From Ophthalmolycus amberensis (Eukaryota > Chordata > Actinopteri > Perciformes > Zoarcidae): 64,000 bases of DNA. Both the position numbers and the translations under genes were made by a program. The notes under the pieces were generated by a model that was given only the letters and a program-made list of their open reading frames with translations, ran no database searches and had not been told where the DNA came from. The DNA lies in contig JAFEUB010001802.1 in the NCBI GenBank assembly GCA_024529925.1, positions 62,001 through 126,000 on the forward strand, read 5' to 3'. Below, piece after piece: positions 1 through 11,690 of the stretch (position 1 is its first letter; each line of letters starts with the position of its first letter).

Positions 1-1514
1 TTTGTCAACCACACACACACGCGCGCACGCACGCACGCACGCACGCACGCTGCTCCTTGTTCGAGACTTCATAACCTCATCAGCACCTAACCTCCATAAG
101 AACCTATACAAGTCAATGAACAGTACACACGGATAGAGCTGGAGACTCACAGGACAACAGTGAGTTAGACACAGAGGGACACGTTTCTTCGTCCTGCACT
201 GGACACCATGCATTTCCATATCAGGAGGCAGTTATGGATGTAATAATCAATGGACCACAGATCATTATTTGCTGCCGTTTGAAATATGTCTTTGGTGATT
301 GATAATTGTTCTTGCTTTAGTGCCACTTGAGAGTGACTGAATATGGTCTGCTCATTACTCTTGAACAGCGCATGGATTGTTTGCATTGTCGTGGTCAATT
401 AGGCGAATCATTTTGGGGCATTAAAGAAAAGACGATTATTGCAAATCAGCAGAGCCTCTTTGAGAAAACCTGTTTGACTTCAGCCTCGACAGCACATGAT
501 GAATGGAGGCCGGATGAAGGGCCGGAGACACTCCCAGACAGACAGCAGACATGCACTCTTCCGTTCCACTGCATTGGGTTTCTGCACACTGACGGGTCAC
601 ACAGGGCTTAAAAAACTTGCTGAAATAATCCTGACAGAAGAAATGAATGTAAATGCACATGTAGAAACAGGCCAAACAAACATGGTCACATCGCTCACTC
701 ACCGTCCAGCCGGCCAGAGTGCCAGCAAGCACAAACGTCACATTACGCTCGGTACTGCACAGTGTGGCGAGTGAGTCCACCCGACACACGTTAGCTCAGC
801 TAGCATCGCAGCTACATCAGCTGATGGCATAGAGCCGTACCGCCAGCTACAAAGAGTCCTTTACTGCAAATAGAAATAAAGATTTCCTTTGGCTGAACGG
901 GTCCTGACTGAGGTGTCAGCAGAAGCTTCTTTGAAAAATCAAATGTGTACATTAGGCATGAATGTTTCTTGAAAACTGATGCTACTGACCATTGAGCAGC
1001 TAGCGTTAGCTTAGCCTGGGTGACTGCAGACAGCCCTCCAGGATACCTGACCTCAGCTGCGTGGTTACAATTTGGAATTACAGGGAGTCACATTTCTCCT
1101 CGTTAGCTGGAGGCCAACAGCCCAGTCTCTCCACTGAACACAGTAAGCTGTGAAACTAAGACTTTCAATTCAAATACATAATTGTATACGTTATAAAAGA
1201 CAAAAGATAATCAAATATGAAAATGAATATGTAATCGTGGTAAAGAGCAGCAGTAACTCGGCTGTCTGCACCACAAGCAAAAACACAACGTCACTGTCAT
1301 TGATTGATTCACGATGTCAGAGAACTCGGCCGCAGAGAGAGCGAGAGACAGAGCGACGACGTAGCGATCAGCTGTGTGCTCCACATCAGATTGGAGATGT
1401 AACCACTTCAAAGATAGATGACATTTCTACTTTTTAAACCGATAACACACCTTTTATATTCTGCCTCCTTATCAAGGTGTTTGTAGTGAAGTGAGGAGGT
1501 CTCGTATGGAGAAC
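1..1514. other. rsu1 intron 7 left part, microsatellite and dispersed repeat
   Basis: An AC/GCAC microsatellite occupies 11-50. About 1350-1480 resembles 17455-17600 (shared GATCAGCTGTG..CTCCACATCAGA, AGATAGATGA and TTTTATAT blocks), so a dispersed repeat of unknown class lies here. No gene is visible. Confidence 0.45.
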
Positions 1515-2116
1515 TCCTCACTTCAACTTCAGCGCTCAGCCTTCCTGGATCACATCACTCCAGTTCTGAGGTCTTTGCACTGACTTCCTGTCCAACAAAG
1601 AATTGACTTTAAAATCCTGCTGTTGGTTTACAAAGCACTGAATGGTTTAGGGCCAAAATACATCTCTGATCTGCTGCTACCTTATGAACCATCCCGACCC
1701 CTCAGGTCGTCTGGGACCGGTCTACTTTCTGTTCCCAGAGTCAGAACTAAACATGGAGAAGCAGCGTTCAGTTTTTCTGCTCCACATATCTGGAACAAAG
1801 TCCCAGAAAGCTGCAGGTCTGCTGAGACCCTCAGCTCATTTAAATCAAGATTGAAGACCTTTCTGTTTGCTGCTGCCTTTAATTGAACCACATTCAATTA
1901 ATATATTAATCAATTTCCTGCATTTTACTACTGTATTCTATTTCTTACACTGCTTTTTAGTGTTGTAATGACTGTTTTTAATGCTTCAATGAATGTTCTT
2001 AATTGTTTTTAAATCTCCTTTTCTTTTGCCTTAGTGTTTTGATGCTTTTAATGGTTTTATGTGAAGCACTTTGAATTGCCTTGTTGTTGAAATGTGCTAT
2101 ACAAATAAACTTGCCT
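1515..2116 (+). mobile_element. L2/Rex1-type LINE, 3' end with ORF2 C-terminus
   Basis: The frame at 1623-1886 reads VYKALNGLGPKYISDLLLPY ... WNKVPESCRSAETLSSFKSR ... LKTFLF, the standard C-terminal tail of fish L2/Rex1-type LINE ORF2. It is followed by a non-coding tail ending GTGCTATACAAATAAACTTGCC, typical of these LINE 3' ends. The copy is 5'-truncated and inserted antisense to rsu1. Confidence 0.85.
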
Positions 2117-3569
2117 TCCTCGTCCACTGTGGCCTTTCAAAGCAAGTCTACAGGAATAATAAGGAAACAGAGTGCGTCAAAACGTAGTGCAGTGAGGACA
2201 CGCAGTCATGGACATAACATGGAAAAATAGATATTCAAATAGTGCAAACCTCGGAGTTTTCTATGAATGAATGTTCAAACGTAATTTTTAGCCAATTGTG
2301 CCCGCCCTAGAACCCGGAGATTAAACTGATATCTGGTGGGACCCCAAATGTCAAAGTAAGAGCACTACTGGGACTAGTAACTGTAATCAATCAATTTGTA
2401 ATGCATCACTACTCGTTACTGAAAAAAGTAATCACACTATTCCAACATTCATTAAGTAATTGTAACAATATGTGCCTTATACAGTAAAGTTGCACTTTAA
2501 GTTCACACTCTCTCTCTCTCTCTCGTACTGTTATTCTCTCTCTTTTGTTCAGTGGCCCATTCACTCATTTCTGCTGCTTTTTATTCAGCTGTTGGTTTTT
2601 AGATCAAGTGACATCAAACTAAATTCCCAATGGTCTAAAGAAGAATCTATTTCCTACCAGTGTTCATCTGCATCCTTCACACTGCTGGTGAAAGACGTTG
2701 CATGCATGTTCACTGTGATAATGCAAATATTGCTGCACCCAAGCAGCTGAAGACACTGCCTGTGAGTCATGCTGTCACCCTTCAGGGAGGTTCACAGCTT
2801 CCTCACAAGCACTTCATTTAGATGGACTGTTGAGTCAATGGATTATGTTGCAGTCATTTCAATGAAGTTAAGTGAAACCACTGAACCACACTGAAAAGTG
2901 TTAATGTGAATCACCAAAATAACAAAAGAGATGTATTTAAATGTGTCAGATTTTCAGTAGCCTTATCCCTGAAACACATTAGTCGTTTTATTCACCGTTT
3001 GAAAGAGGACATTCTACATAACGACTGTCATCGAGGATCTCGCCCTGATTTTGGGAAAAGGACCTTCAAAGTTTGCAGGAAATGATTGGGTATTTATTCA
3101 AATGAATCATGAGAACCATTCACTTTGTAATATAACCATATGTTTGTTGTATGCTGCATAAACTATTTTGTGCTCTAGTAAACAATTGAATCATGAACAC
3201 GTTGACTGTATAGATATGAATGGTGAGGACATGGCACGGTAAACGAGATGGGGTCTGTGTTTCTAGAGGGGTGGGTTAGCAACATGACGAAAATGTAGTC
3301 CGCATATACATCCAGAATGGCTAAAGCAGCTCTCCTCTTGTTCCTTGTCGTTTAGGCACTGATGGTGCATATACTAACATTTCTTTAAAAATATTTACTT
3401 CAAAATTATGTGATGTTGCTGCACAAACAAAAGCTAATTAACAGTGGCAGTATTAAATAACCAACATCTGGCTAATCAATAAAAATACGTATGGCCTGAT
3501 AATAGCCATCATCATAACTCATCTGGGGAAAACAACATTAAATGTGGGCTAAACAAATGACCTTGCATG
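2117..3569. other. rsu1 intron 7, unassigned
   Basis: AT-rich intronic sequence with a short CT repeat at about 2508-2524. No gene or recognised repeat was seen. Confidence 0.4.
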
Positions 3570-4149
3570 TGTAGGAAATTTGGGTTTAGAAGTGTGTTTT
3601 AAGAAATTATAATAGAAGTGATTAATGATTCATAATTAAGAAGTCATAATTAGAAGTGTTTTGGAAATACATAATTATAATGTTTATCATAGAAGTGTTA
3701 AGCCATAAAAGACAGTCATTGAATGTATTTAGAATAGCAGAGGGACAGAGAGGATTTCTAGAAAGATTTACAGGAGCCATTAGCCTGACGCCAGGAGGAG
3801 GCAACCAACATTAGCCAATGGGAATCAGGAAGGACAAAAGGGGGGGAGTTTCAAACTGTATGAGGAAGGGCTTCGGAAAGTGGTTCGCCCTCTTTTTGCT
3901 GTGTCTCGGCATGGGAACTATGTGGGTTCCTAGGCTGAGTTGCTAGTGATTTTCCGCGTGGATTTTATTTTGTTTTATATTCTGTTAGTAGTGTACTTCA
4001 TTGTGTAACTGTATTAGCTTCAGTAGGATTAAATTATTTTTAATTGTAAACCAGTTTTGGTAGATTTATTAAGAAGCGACGCTACTGTAAACATCAGTAC
4101 CGCGTGCTCTCCGGCCTTCTCTCTCTGTGGGGAAGATTCATCCTCCACA
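3570..4149 (+). mobile_element. solo LTR of the same ERV family as 23368-28465
   Basis: Starts TGTAGGAAATTTGGG and ends CCTCCACA, flanked on both sides by CATG (3566-3569 and 4150-4153), a 4-base target duplication. It aligns along its length with the 3' LTR at 27793-28465, sharing GTTTAATGATTCAT-like, GACAGTCATTGAATGTAT, GTTTCAAACTGTATGAGG, GTAGTGTACTTCA and TTGTAAACCAGTTT blocks. A solo LTR arises by recombination between the two LTRs of a provirus. Confidence 0.9.
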
Positions 4150-4153
4150 CATG

Positions 4154-7100
4154 GCAGTTGGATTCTTGTGATGATGTCACGCAACAATCGCGGGATCATA
4201 CAACCCAAAAATCAAACTGTTTCCAATGACTGCTTGTCACATGGTTCTGTGTCACAAACCATCTGGGAGGTCAGGTTCACCAAAGAAATGCCTTTGGTTT
4301 TTTTGTCTAAAAATCCACAGGGTTTAATAAGGGAGATGAGTTCCTCGGCAGCTGCTGTGTTCCAGAGCAGACCGAGGTTGCAATATCAGCCCTCCATCTG
4401 TACGACCTCCTCACTGCAGGGCCGTGGTGCTGGTAGGCATTGATGCGTGAATATAACTAGACAGTAACTGAGAGGGAGGGACTGCATACTGCATCTCTAA
4501 TCATGCCCAGTTGAGAATGACATGAAATGAGATGGAGACAAATATGTCTGCACGTTACTTTGAGGATGATGCAAACTGCACAAAGATTGCATCCATTGTA
4601 TAAAGCGTGGCAGACGTTTCCAGAAGGAGTCTCAGTAGACTGGTCTTTATTGGTGATACGATTTCTTGTAAAATGGCGTTTTCCCTCCCGTTTCACCAAC
4701 ACTGTGTTCTTGAAATGATGTCTGTTACAACTTGTTGCGTTTAACTTCCTGCTTTTATTATCTTACCAGTACAGATATTTCACCGACTATAATCTGAGCT
4801 GAATGTAATGAACAGAGAAATAAATGGATACCACTGTGGATATGGTTGGTGTGTTTCCTCCTACTGTGGCAGATTGAGTTCTTCCTACTCCACATGTGGC
4901 AGCTGTTTGAACAGATGAGGGAACTTTAGGAGGCTTAAACATTAACAGCCAATTAGCTTCTGGTCAGCGAGTTGTGGTTGTGACAGACCCGACTGTGACG
5001 TGTGCCTTTCCTCAACATGTGATATGTGTGACAGTTTACACAGGCTGTGCATGGCTCATGTTAAACTGGAATTAGACTTCTCCAAACACACACGTAACCA
5101 TCGACGCAGAGGGGGGGGGTATGGGTAACCGTAGGTTGGATAGGCTGACAAAGGACGTGCACACCACCCGGATCTCAATTACATTGGGAGCCTCTGAAAG
5201 CTCCCAGACATTTCCCTGCCCCTGGGAGTCCCATTCAGTCAATTGTAAGGTGTCACTGTTGAGTCTGAGTCATGTTCCTGTGTGACGGCCGTGTTTGTAA
5301 AATATAAAGGACATGGCAGCATAGAAGATAGCGCTGGGCGTCACAGACTGGCAGAATATCTGCAGCATCCTGTTGGAGACTTTGAAGCACCTGAGCCTCG
5401 GCAGAAAGCAGATCCGGTTCTAGCCCTACTTGTAAAGGGCCCCCGTGTTCCCCGCCCGTTCTGGCCTGTTTTCTGGGCGCACTCCCATTCAGCAGCTTCC
5501 AATTCGTGGCCTCAACACAGCCCCCTCCTGATCTGGTGGATGGCAGGCTGTATTGTAGCAAGAGACGAACCCGGTTGTGATCCGACCTGCCAAGTGGAAG
5601 GAGGGCTATGGAACTGTACGCTTTGTTGACATTTACATACATATAATCTCCTTAAAATGATAACTAAGATTATAATCTTCAAAGGAAATGGGGGTAAAGG
5701 CTAGGTGGGGGGTGAAGCCTGTTGACCTGGACAAAGTAATTTATAGTTGGTGGAGATGTCTTTAATACGAGATCCTCAACTGAATTGAATGTCATGATAG
5801 CTTTTTAACCTGAATATCTATTAAGGCAATATCCCCCACCTAGTTTAGTAGCCCGAGCAACATTGGGAAGCTTCAATTAATGTTCAGAAAACATTTGGTT
5901 TCAGCCACATAAACCAATCCTATCCACGCCATGAAGTCAGCAGCAAGTAAAGATGAATCTACCGTGTGAGTTGCGTCCGTCCTTCCATATTTGCTCTCCT
6001 ACACAGGAGCAATGTTGTAAGCAGCGTTGAACTCGTCCCAACTCTCAGTGCTGCTGTTTAAATGATGTCTCATATTTCAGATGTCCCTCCTGTCTGTCCT
6101 CACAATCACCGGCTGTCCGAGCTTCCTCTGCACCGACCATTTGTTTCTATGTCTTTCCCTCTACCGGTCGATGTTCAGTTGCTGCTCTGTGCGCACCGCA
6201 GGCTCTCTTTTTGTGAAGCCAGCGGCGCAGACAGGTCCAAGTCAAGTGTGACGGCAGCATGCCAAGGGAGTTATAAGAGGAGAGAGGAGTTTTAAGTGAC
6301 TCACAATTATTTGTGCGTGAAATGTTTTCAACACACCTGTTGATGCAGAAGAAACTTGCTTAATCATCATGCCACTGATGCTTAATCAAGCGGCACCTAA
6401 TGCGCACACAAGCGCGGCGGTTCTGTTATTTTACAACAGTCTGACGCTGGTTGCACCAAATGTAACCAGCAGATTTGCTGTGCGTCATTGTGGCTTAACG
6501 GTGACATCATCGCTCCTGAAATATGACCATGCGTTCCCGTAGACAACCGTCTGCCTCGGGAATAGAACTGTTCACATACCCGCCTGTGTACTACACGTGT
6601 TACTGGAGGACTCCACTGGAGGGCACAGCAGAGAACTCAGAGCGTATAGCATGATGAAAACAATTAATATGGCTACGCTCAGTTCAGCAGCACCATCAGA
6701 GATGGTACAAAAGGCCTCTAAATCAAGCATGTTGGCTTCTACAATGGTACTGATCCGTCGCCAGCTACTTTGACGAGCATAATTGTCACTATCCAGCTGC
6801 AATAACGCATCCTACAGATGCCATGCAATAGAAATGCAGCATTAATAACTCAGAAGAACCTGTAAGAATGAGTCAAAAACTTGCAACACGCCTTGGCTGA
6901 GCAACAACACTAGCGGAATAGAGAGAGGACAGTCAGGTGGTGTCGTATGAAATTCTGAAACATCTAATGTCCACAAGCCTTATTCCTCAAACACAGACAC
7001 AAGCTGTGTTAACCCCAAAGGACACAAGTGTCCGACTAAAGCCTTATCTCGTCCTTTAGTTGTTCTCTGAAGGGGGTTTATAACGGTATTGGTCCCACAT

Positions 7101-7261
7101 TTATCTCCATTGTAAATAAGTCTCTGTCCTGAAGCATGCAGGAGTGCACCCACCAAAATACCAGCTTACTACCGAGGAAAATAGAAGAGCACAGGGTTAG
7201 TATTACTTCCACGTTCAAGATACATCCTACTAAAGTAGACAGAAACTGGAAGTGCAAACAG

Positions 7262-7262
<1 letters not shown>
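4154..7262. other. rsu1 intron 7, other sequence
   Basis: Apart from the LINE fragment at 5280-5450, no gene or clear repeat is visible. The 5455-5640 stretch is GC-richer and may be another old insertion. Confidence 0.35.
5280..5450 (-). mobile_element. LINE ORF2 fragment (L2/Rex1-type)
   Basis: The minus-strand frame decodes to RLRCFKVSNRMLQIFCQSVT followed by PSAIFYAAM, a match to the conserved segment of fish L2/Rex1 ORF2 usually reading FLRRLRSF.VC..ML..FY.SVV.SAI.YA. Stops lie just upstream, so it is a dead fragment. Confidence 0.6.

Positions 7263-7317
<55 letters not shown>
7263..7317 (+). repeat. (TG)n microsatellite
   Basis: Uninterrupted TG dinucleotides, 55 bases, in rsu1 intron 7. 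Confidence 0.97.
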
Positions 7318-7318
<1 letters not shown>

Positions 7319-7749
7319 CACAGAGCTTGAAGATCAAGGACATTTAGGCAGGTGTGAATGAAGCTGTGAGGACACAAGGAGGATCTCTTTGGGAAATGGT
7401 TCAACACCTGCCTAAAGGAAGGCTGCTGCTAGCTGTCTGCGTGTGTTTGCGTGTGTGCGTAAGTGTGCCTCCTCTTTCCCTCTTACACTTCTTCACTTGC
7501 ACTCATACGTCTTTCTCACCCTCACGCGTTCTCACAGTCTGTTTCTACCGTGTCTCTCACAGACTGAGGGGGCATTGTCAGTGTGATAGCCGTCACAACG
7601 GACTGAAAATAGGGAAGCATGCCGTGCTGGTCCTTATCCTTCATCACTTCCAGAGTAACTGAACTCTGTTGCTGCCCCTCAGTGGTTGGACCTCTCGCCT
7701 TGCTGCAGTGATGAACAGGTTTAGCTTCAGACCGCTACCATCACCGTTA

Positions 7750-8877
7750 TGGGGCGTTCACACCGGTCGCGTTGATTTTTTGACGCGCGTCGAGATTACA
7801 TACAAAGTCTATGCACAGACGCGATGAGACTGGCGCGCCGCGATTTTGCGATGGCGCGGCGCGTTGGACGCGTTATTGCAGTGCGGTGAACGCGGTGGAC
7901 GCGTTGGACGCCGCAAAATCGCCAACGCGCAAGTTGAAATTTTTCAACTTCTGCGAAATAATCGCGTGACGCTGTGGCGCGATAGCCTATCAGCGTTGAG
8001 TTGCTGCTCCCGTCATCAGTGCCGTAGCTCCTGCCGGTGCTGAATCACAAACAACAATGGAGGACAAATTAATAGTGGCGGTTTGTGGGTTCCCCGAGCT
8101 CTACGATACCTCATATCAATAGAGACCGGACCAAACTATGTGTATACATGTGTGTGTGTAAACCATACGGTACAAACAATGAATAGACGCTGCCGTATTT
8201 ACGTCTACGTGACGTTATTGAGTGCTGGTGGAGCTGCTACGATGTTAGCATAGCCTAGCACCGATCCATCAGAGCTCCATTGAGAAGACAAGTAGCCTAC
8301 AAATCGGCATCATTATGTAGTTATTTCGGAGTCCCTTTTTGTCGGAGAAGACAAGTACAAATCGGCATCATTATGTAGTTATTTCGGAGTCCCTTTTTGT
8401 CGGAGAAGACAAGTACAAATCGGCATCATTATGTAGTTATTTCGGAGTCCCTTTTTGTCGGTTTATTTTCCGTTGAATCACAGCCAAATCAGTTTATGTT
8501 GTGTTCCTACAGCTGTAGTAAACAGCGACCGGTGGCTTGCTAGACACAGTGAATACAGCTCGATACAATCCACGGAGCTCCTCTGAACAATATTATGAAC
8601 CAGACATGACTGCGTTTGGCATTCCGACGTTTGAGGGACTTCCACAACACGTACAAAGCAGCAATTGTCCTTATTCCTTTCACGGTTGATAGCGGAAAGT
8701 AATGGCGGCCAGGTGAACGGCTTCCAGTCGATAAACCACGCCCCCTCTCCGGCGCTACGAGATTTTGCGGCGTTTGGTCTGAACACGACCGGCGGCGCGT
8801 TGGACGCTTTTTTGCAGTGCGTTGGACGCGATTTTGCAGCGCCTCAAAAAATCAACGCGACCGGTGTGAACGCAGCA
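7750..8877. mobile_element. non-autonomous Harbinger-like DNA transposon
   Basis: GCGTTCACACCGGTCGCGTT at the left end is repeated inverted as AACGCGACCGGTGTGAACGC at the right. The element is bounded by TTA on both sides (7747-7749, 8878-8880), a 3-base target duplication that fits PIF/Harbinger. Subterminal zones carry many CGCGTTGGACGCG-type repeats. The middle has no transposase frame but has a 58-bp unit in near-perfect tandem triplicate at 8285-8462. Confidence 0.85.
8285..8462. repeat. 58-bp tandem triplicate inside the Harbinger-like element
   Basis: The unit GAGAAGACAAGTACAAATCG...CCCTTTTTGTCG recurs three times. The first copy has a small insertion (AGCCT) after AAGT; copies two and three look identical. 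Confidence 0.9.
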
Positions 8878-9357
8878 TTAGGCCCGATTACAGGTTTAAC
8901 AGAAACACACACCTGCTCACACAGTGATGCAGGCCATGGTCACAGGTGAAACCCGCCTCAAACTTTCATCAGGAGGCGGTAGCGATTCGCAGCGATTACA
9001 TACGCCCATTTATAAACTTATTTTTCCTCCTTTTTGTCATGTTATGTTTTCTTTCTCGTTTATTTGAAGAGTTTGTCCTTAAGAGGGCCAGCTGGAAGTG
9101 CAAGTCATTTAATACAGCCTAAACAATTTAAATCAACCAACCAAAGCATAACTACCACTATTTCCATCTTGTGTTCCTGCCTCATCAATCATGTGAGGAC
9201 TCTGTTATTATCTCACTCATTTAATATCTAAACCATTTCAGCTCTTCTTTTAAAGAGGATTCTTTTGGCCTTTTGCCTCTGAGAGTGAAAAGACAAACAT
9301 GGGCAAAGGGGAGCACATGAAATGGAACAGGCGTGTTTCTAGAAGTTGATAAGGTTT

Positions 9358-9970
9358 GGGGCTAAGCCCCCCCAGACTCTCTAGGGCGAAGCCCCCCCAG
9401 ACTCTCTCGGGCTAAGCCCCCCCAGACTCTCTCGGGCTAAGTCCCCCAGACTACCTAGGGCTAAGCCCCCCCAGACTACCTAGGGCTAAGCCCCCCAGAC
9501 TACCTTGGGCTAAGCCCCCCAGACTCTCTAGGGCTAAGCCCCCCAGACTACCTTGGGCTAAGCCCCCCAGACTCTCTAGGGCTAAGCCCCCCAGACTCTC
9601 TAGGGCTAAGCCCCCCAGACTCTCTAGGGCTAAGCCCCCCAGACTCTCTAGGGCTAAGCCCCCCAGACTCTCTCGGGCGAAGCCCCCCAGACTCTCTAGG
9701 GCTAAGTCCCCCAGACTACCTAGGGCTAAGCCCCCCCAGACTACCTAGGGCTAAGCCCCCCAGACTACCTTGGGCTAAGCCCCCCAGACTCTCTAGGGCT
9801 AAGCCCTCCAGACTACCTTGGGCTAAGCCCCCCAGACTCTCTAGGGCTAAGCCCCCCAGACTCTCTAGGGCTAAGCCCCCCAGACTCTCTAGGGCTAAGC
9901 CCCCCAGACTCTCTAGGGCTAAGCCCCCCAGACTCTCTAGGGCTAAGCCCCCCAGACTCTCTAGGGCTAA
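9358..9970. repeat. 24-bp GC-rich minisatellite (about 25 copies)
   Basis: Unit AGACTCTCTAGGGCTAAGCC followed by CCCC, 24 bases, with variants CTACCTAGGG, CTACCTTGGG and CTCTCGGGC. Some units are 25 bases because of an extra C. Period 24 keeps a minus-strand frame open (LALESLGG repeats), which is not evidence of coding. Confidence 0.95.
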
Positions 9971-10489
9971 ACCCATACTTCAATTGTTAATCATCTTTCT
10001 AAATATTTGATGCTATATTCTATAATTAGTGCCGTTATTGCTGAGCTAGTCTGTTCTCCAACATATTCTATTGTACCATTGACTGGGTGTTAACCTGTGT
10101 TAATCTTAAAGTTAGTCTTTTAAGGCATTATTTGAATATTTCTGTGATTGAAGAGTATATGCCAACAGTGTTTATATAGCACAAGCGTTTAAAATGGAAG
10201 AGCTCACTAACATTTTGGATAGCGTGTCAAATGACTATATTAATGGCCTGAATGTTAATTATTTCTAATAGCAATGTAAGTTTTTTTCTTAGTTAGGACT
10301 CCAGGTGTATTCAGTACAGAAGGTAACTTCAAACCTCGTGTCAGTGTAACCTTAGCGTTAAGTCTTGCCCGAGGACACATGGACATGGACTGTAGGAGCC
10401 AGGGATTGCACCGCAGGTCTTCCGATTGGAAGATGACCGCACTTGCTCTGAACTCTGTCTCTGGATCAATGCAAACCACATCCAACACA

Positions 10490-10680
10490 TCTCACTCATC
10501 AGCCAAGCAGCAGCCCAAACATCAAACAGTAAAGAGGGCCATGGAGGCCTTCTCCTGTGAAGATCACACCACAGACCTAAAGGACCTGGACCTTGCTGCT
10601 GATAAGCTACTAGTGCAGCGCAGCCTGGGGTTACACTGGGACCTGAAATCAGAGCCACGTATCGTGTTCAGGGTGAGAGA
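10490..10680 (+). mobile_element. BEL/Pao retrotransposon pol fragment
   Basis: The frame contains AMEAFSCEDHTTDLKDLDL and VQRSLGLHWDLKSEP, matching the conserved RT/RNase H-linker segment of fish BEL/Pao pol (..KDLDL..D.LP.QRSLGL.WDL..). Only a fragment survives. Confidence 0.75.
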
Positions 10681-11539
10681 AACATTTATCTATACTTACT
10701 TTGGTCCTTCTCAGAGAACTCACTGCAGACTCTTCTGACTGATGTTCCACTGAAGGTAGAGACGCTGACGTCCTGGGTCAGCTAAAGAGATTCTCATCAG
10801 GAGTTATGGAACCTAAGTCTCGCTAGGCCGCAAACTGGCATGTCACCATCTGCAGCCAAGCTAACTGAACTCTGTGCCTTCGAAGACGCTTTAGAGAGGA
10901 CAATAGCTGCGCTGGCAAATATTAACACTGTGGATGCAGATGGAAAGTGTCACGTAGATTAAGTCTCAAGTAGTGGTGCAACAGATCATAAAGATCACGG
11001 TTCGGATCGGATAAGAACTAAATAAAAAAAGGGAGCAAATATAACTTTCAGGAGATCCCTGATCACTTTTTTTCGCAAAATGGCAATCATTGATGATCGA
11101 TATTGTCAGATACAGATCTCTTTGTTGTTGGACTATAGCAGCTGGTCTACAAGGCTCCAGACTATTTTTTTTGCCACCATTCCAAAAATCATTGCAATGC
11201 GCTGAAGTCAGTAAACCATCAAAAGTTCTAAATGTTATCTTTTTACTTTGTTATAGTAATTTATGTTTTTTCTTCTTCATAAAAACACTCAATTCAAATG
11301 ATTAGGATATAAAAGATTGTATTTTCATTGGATAAAACAAATCTTGTCATTAGTAGTTTTAATTATGTATTATAATTACAGCGAGTGTAAACAGCTCATA
11401 ATTCATCTCTAACATCTATTTATGCTGTTGTGAAAACATCTCCTTCATACAACTAGATTTATTCAAGTGTCTCACCAACACTACATTTTGCAGATTACAT
11501 AACGTTATAATTTAGCTTTATAAATGCATCAGAAGGTTT

Positions 11540-11690
11540 CTGGGGATACAAGGACGCTCTGATAGAGGGACTAATCTCACTGGAGCCTCCACAGGCCTGG
11601 GAATGCCCACCAATGTTGATGGAAAAGATATGGAAAGGTTTCTCTCAACAGGGAAGTGCATGGACATTCAACTAGTGCCCGAGTCGACTG
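11540..11690 (+). mobile_element. BEL/Pao integrase fragment
   Basis: One frame reads RSDRGTNLTGAS followed by MPTNVDGKDMERFLST, the BEL/Pao integrase catalytic-core segment (RSDRGTNF.GA...). It lies 0.9 kb downstream of the other BEL/Pao fragment in the same orientation, so they are probably pieces of one deleted element. Confidence 0.7.

Noticed and set aside
9716..9976. Minus-strand frame of LALESLGG repeats
   Set aside because: Translation of the 24-bp minisatellite; no start context, splice sites or homology.
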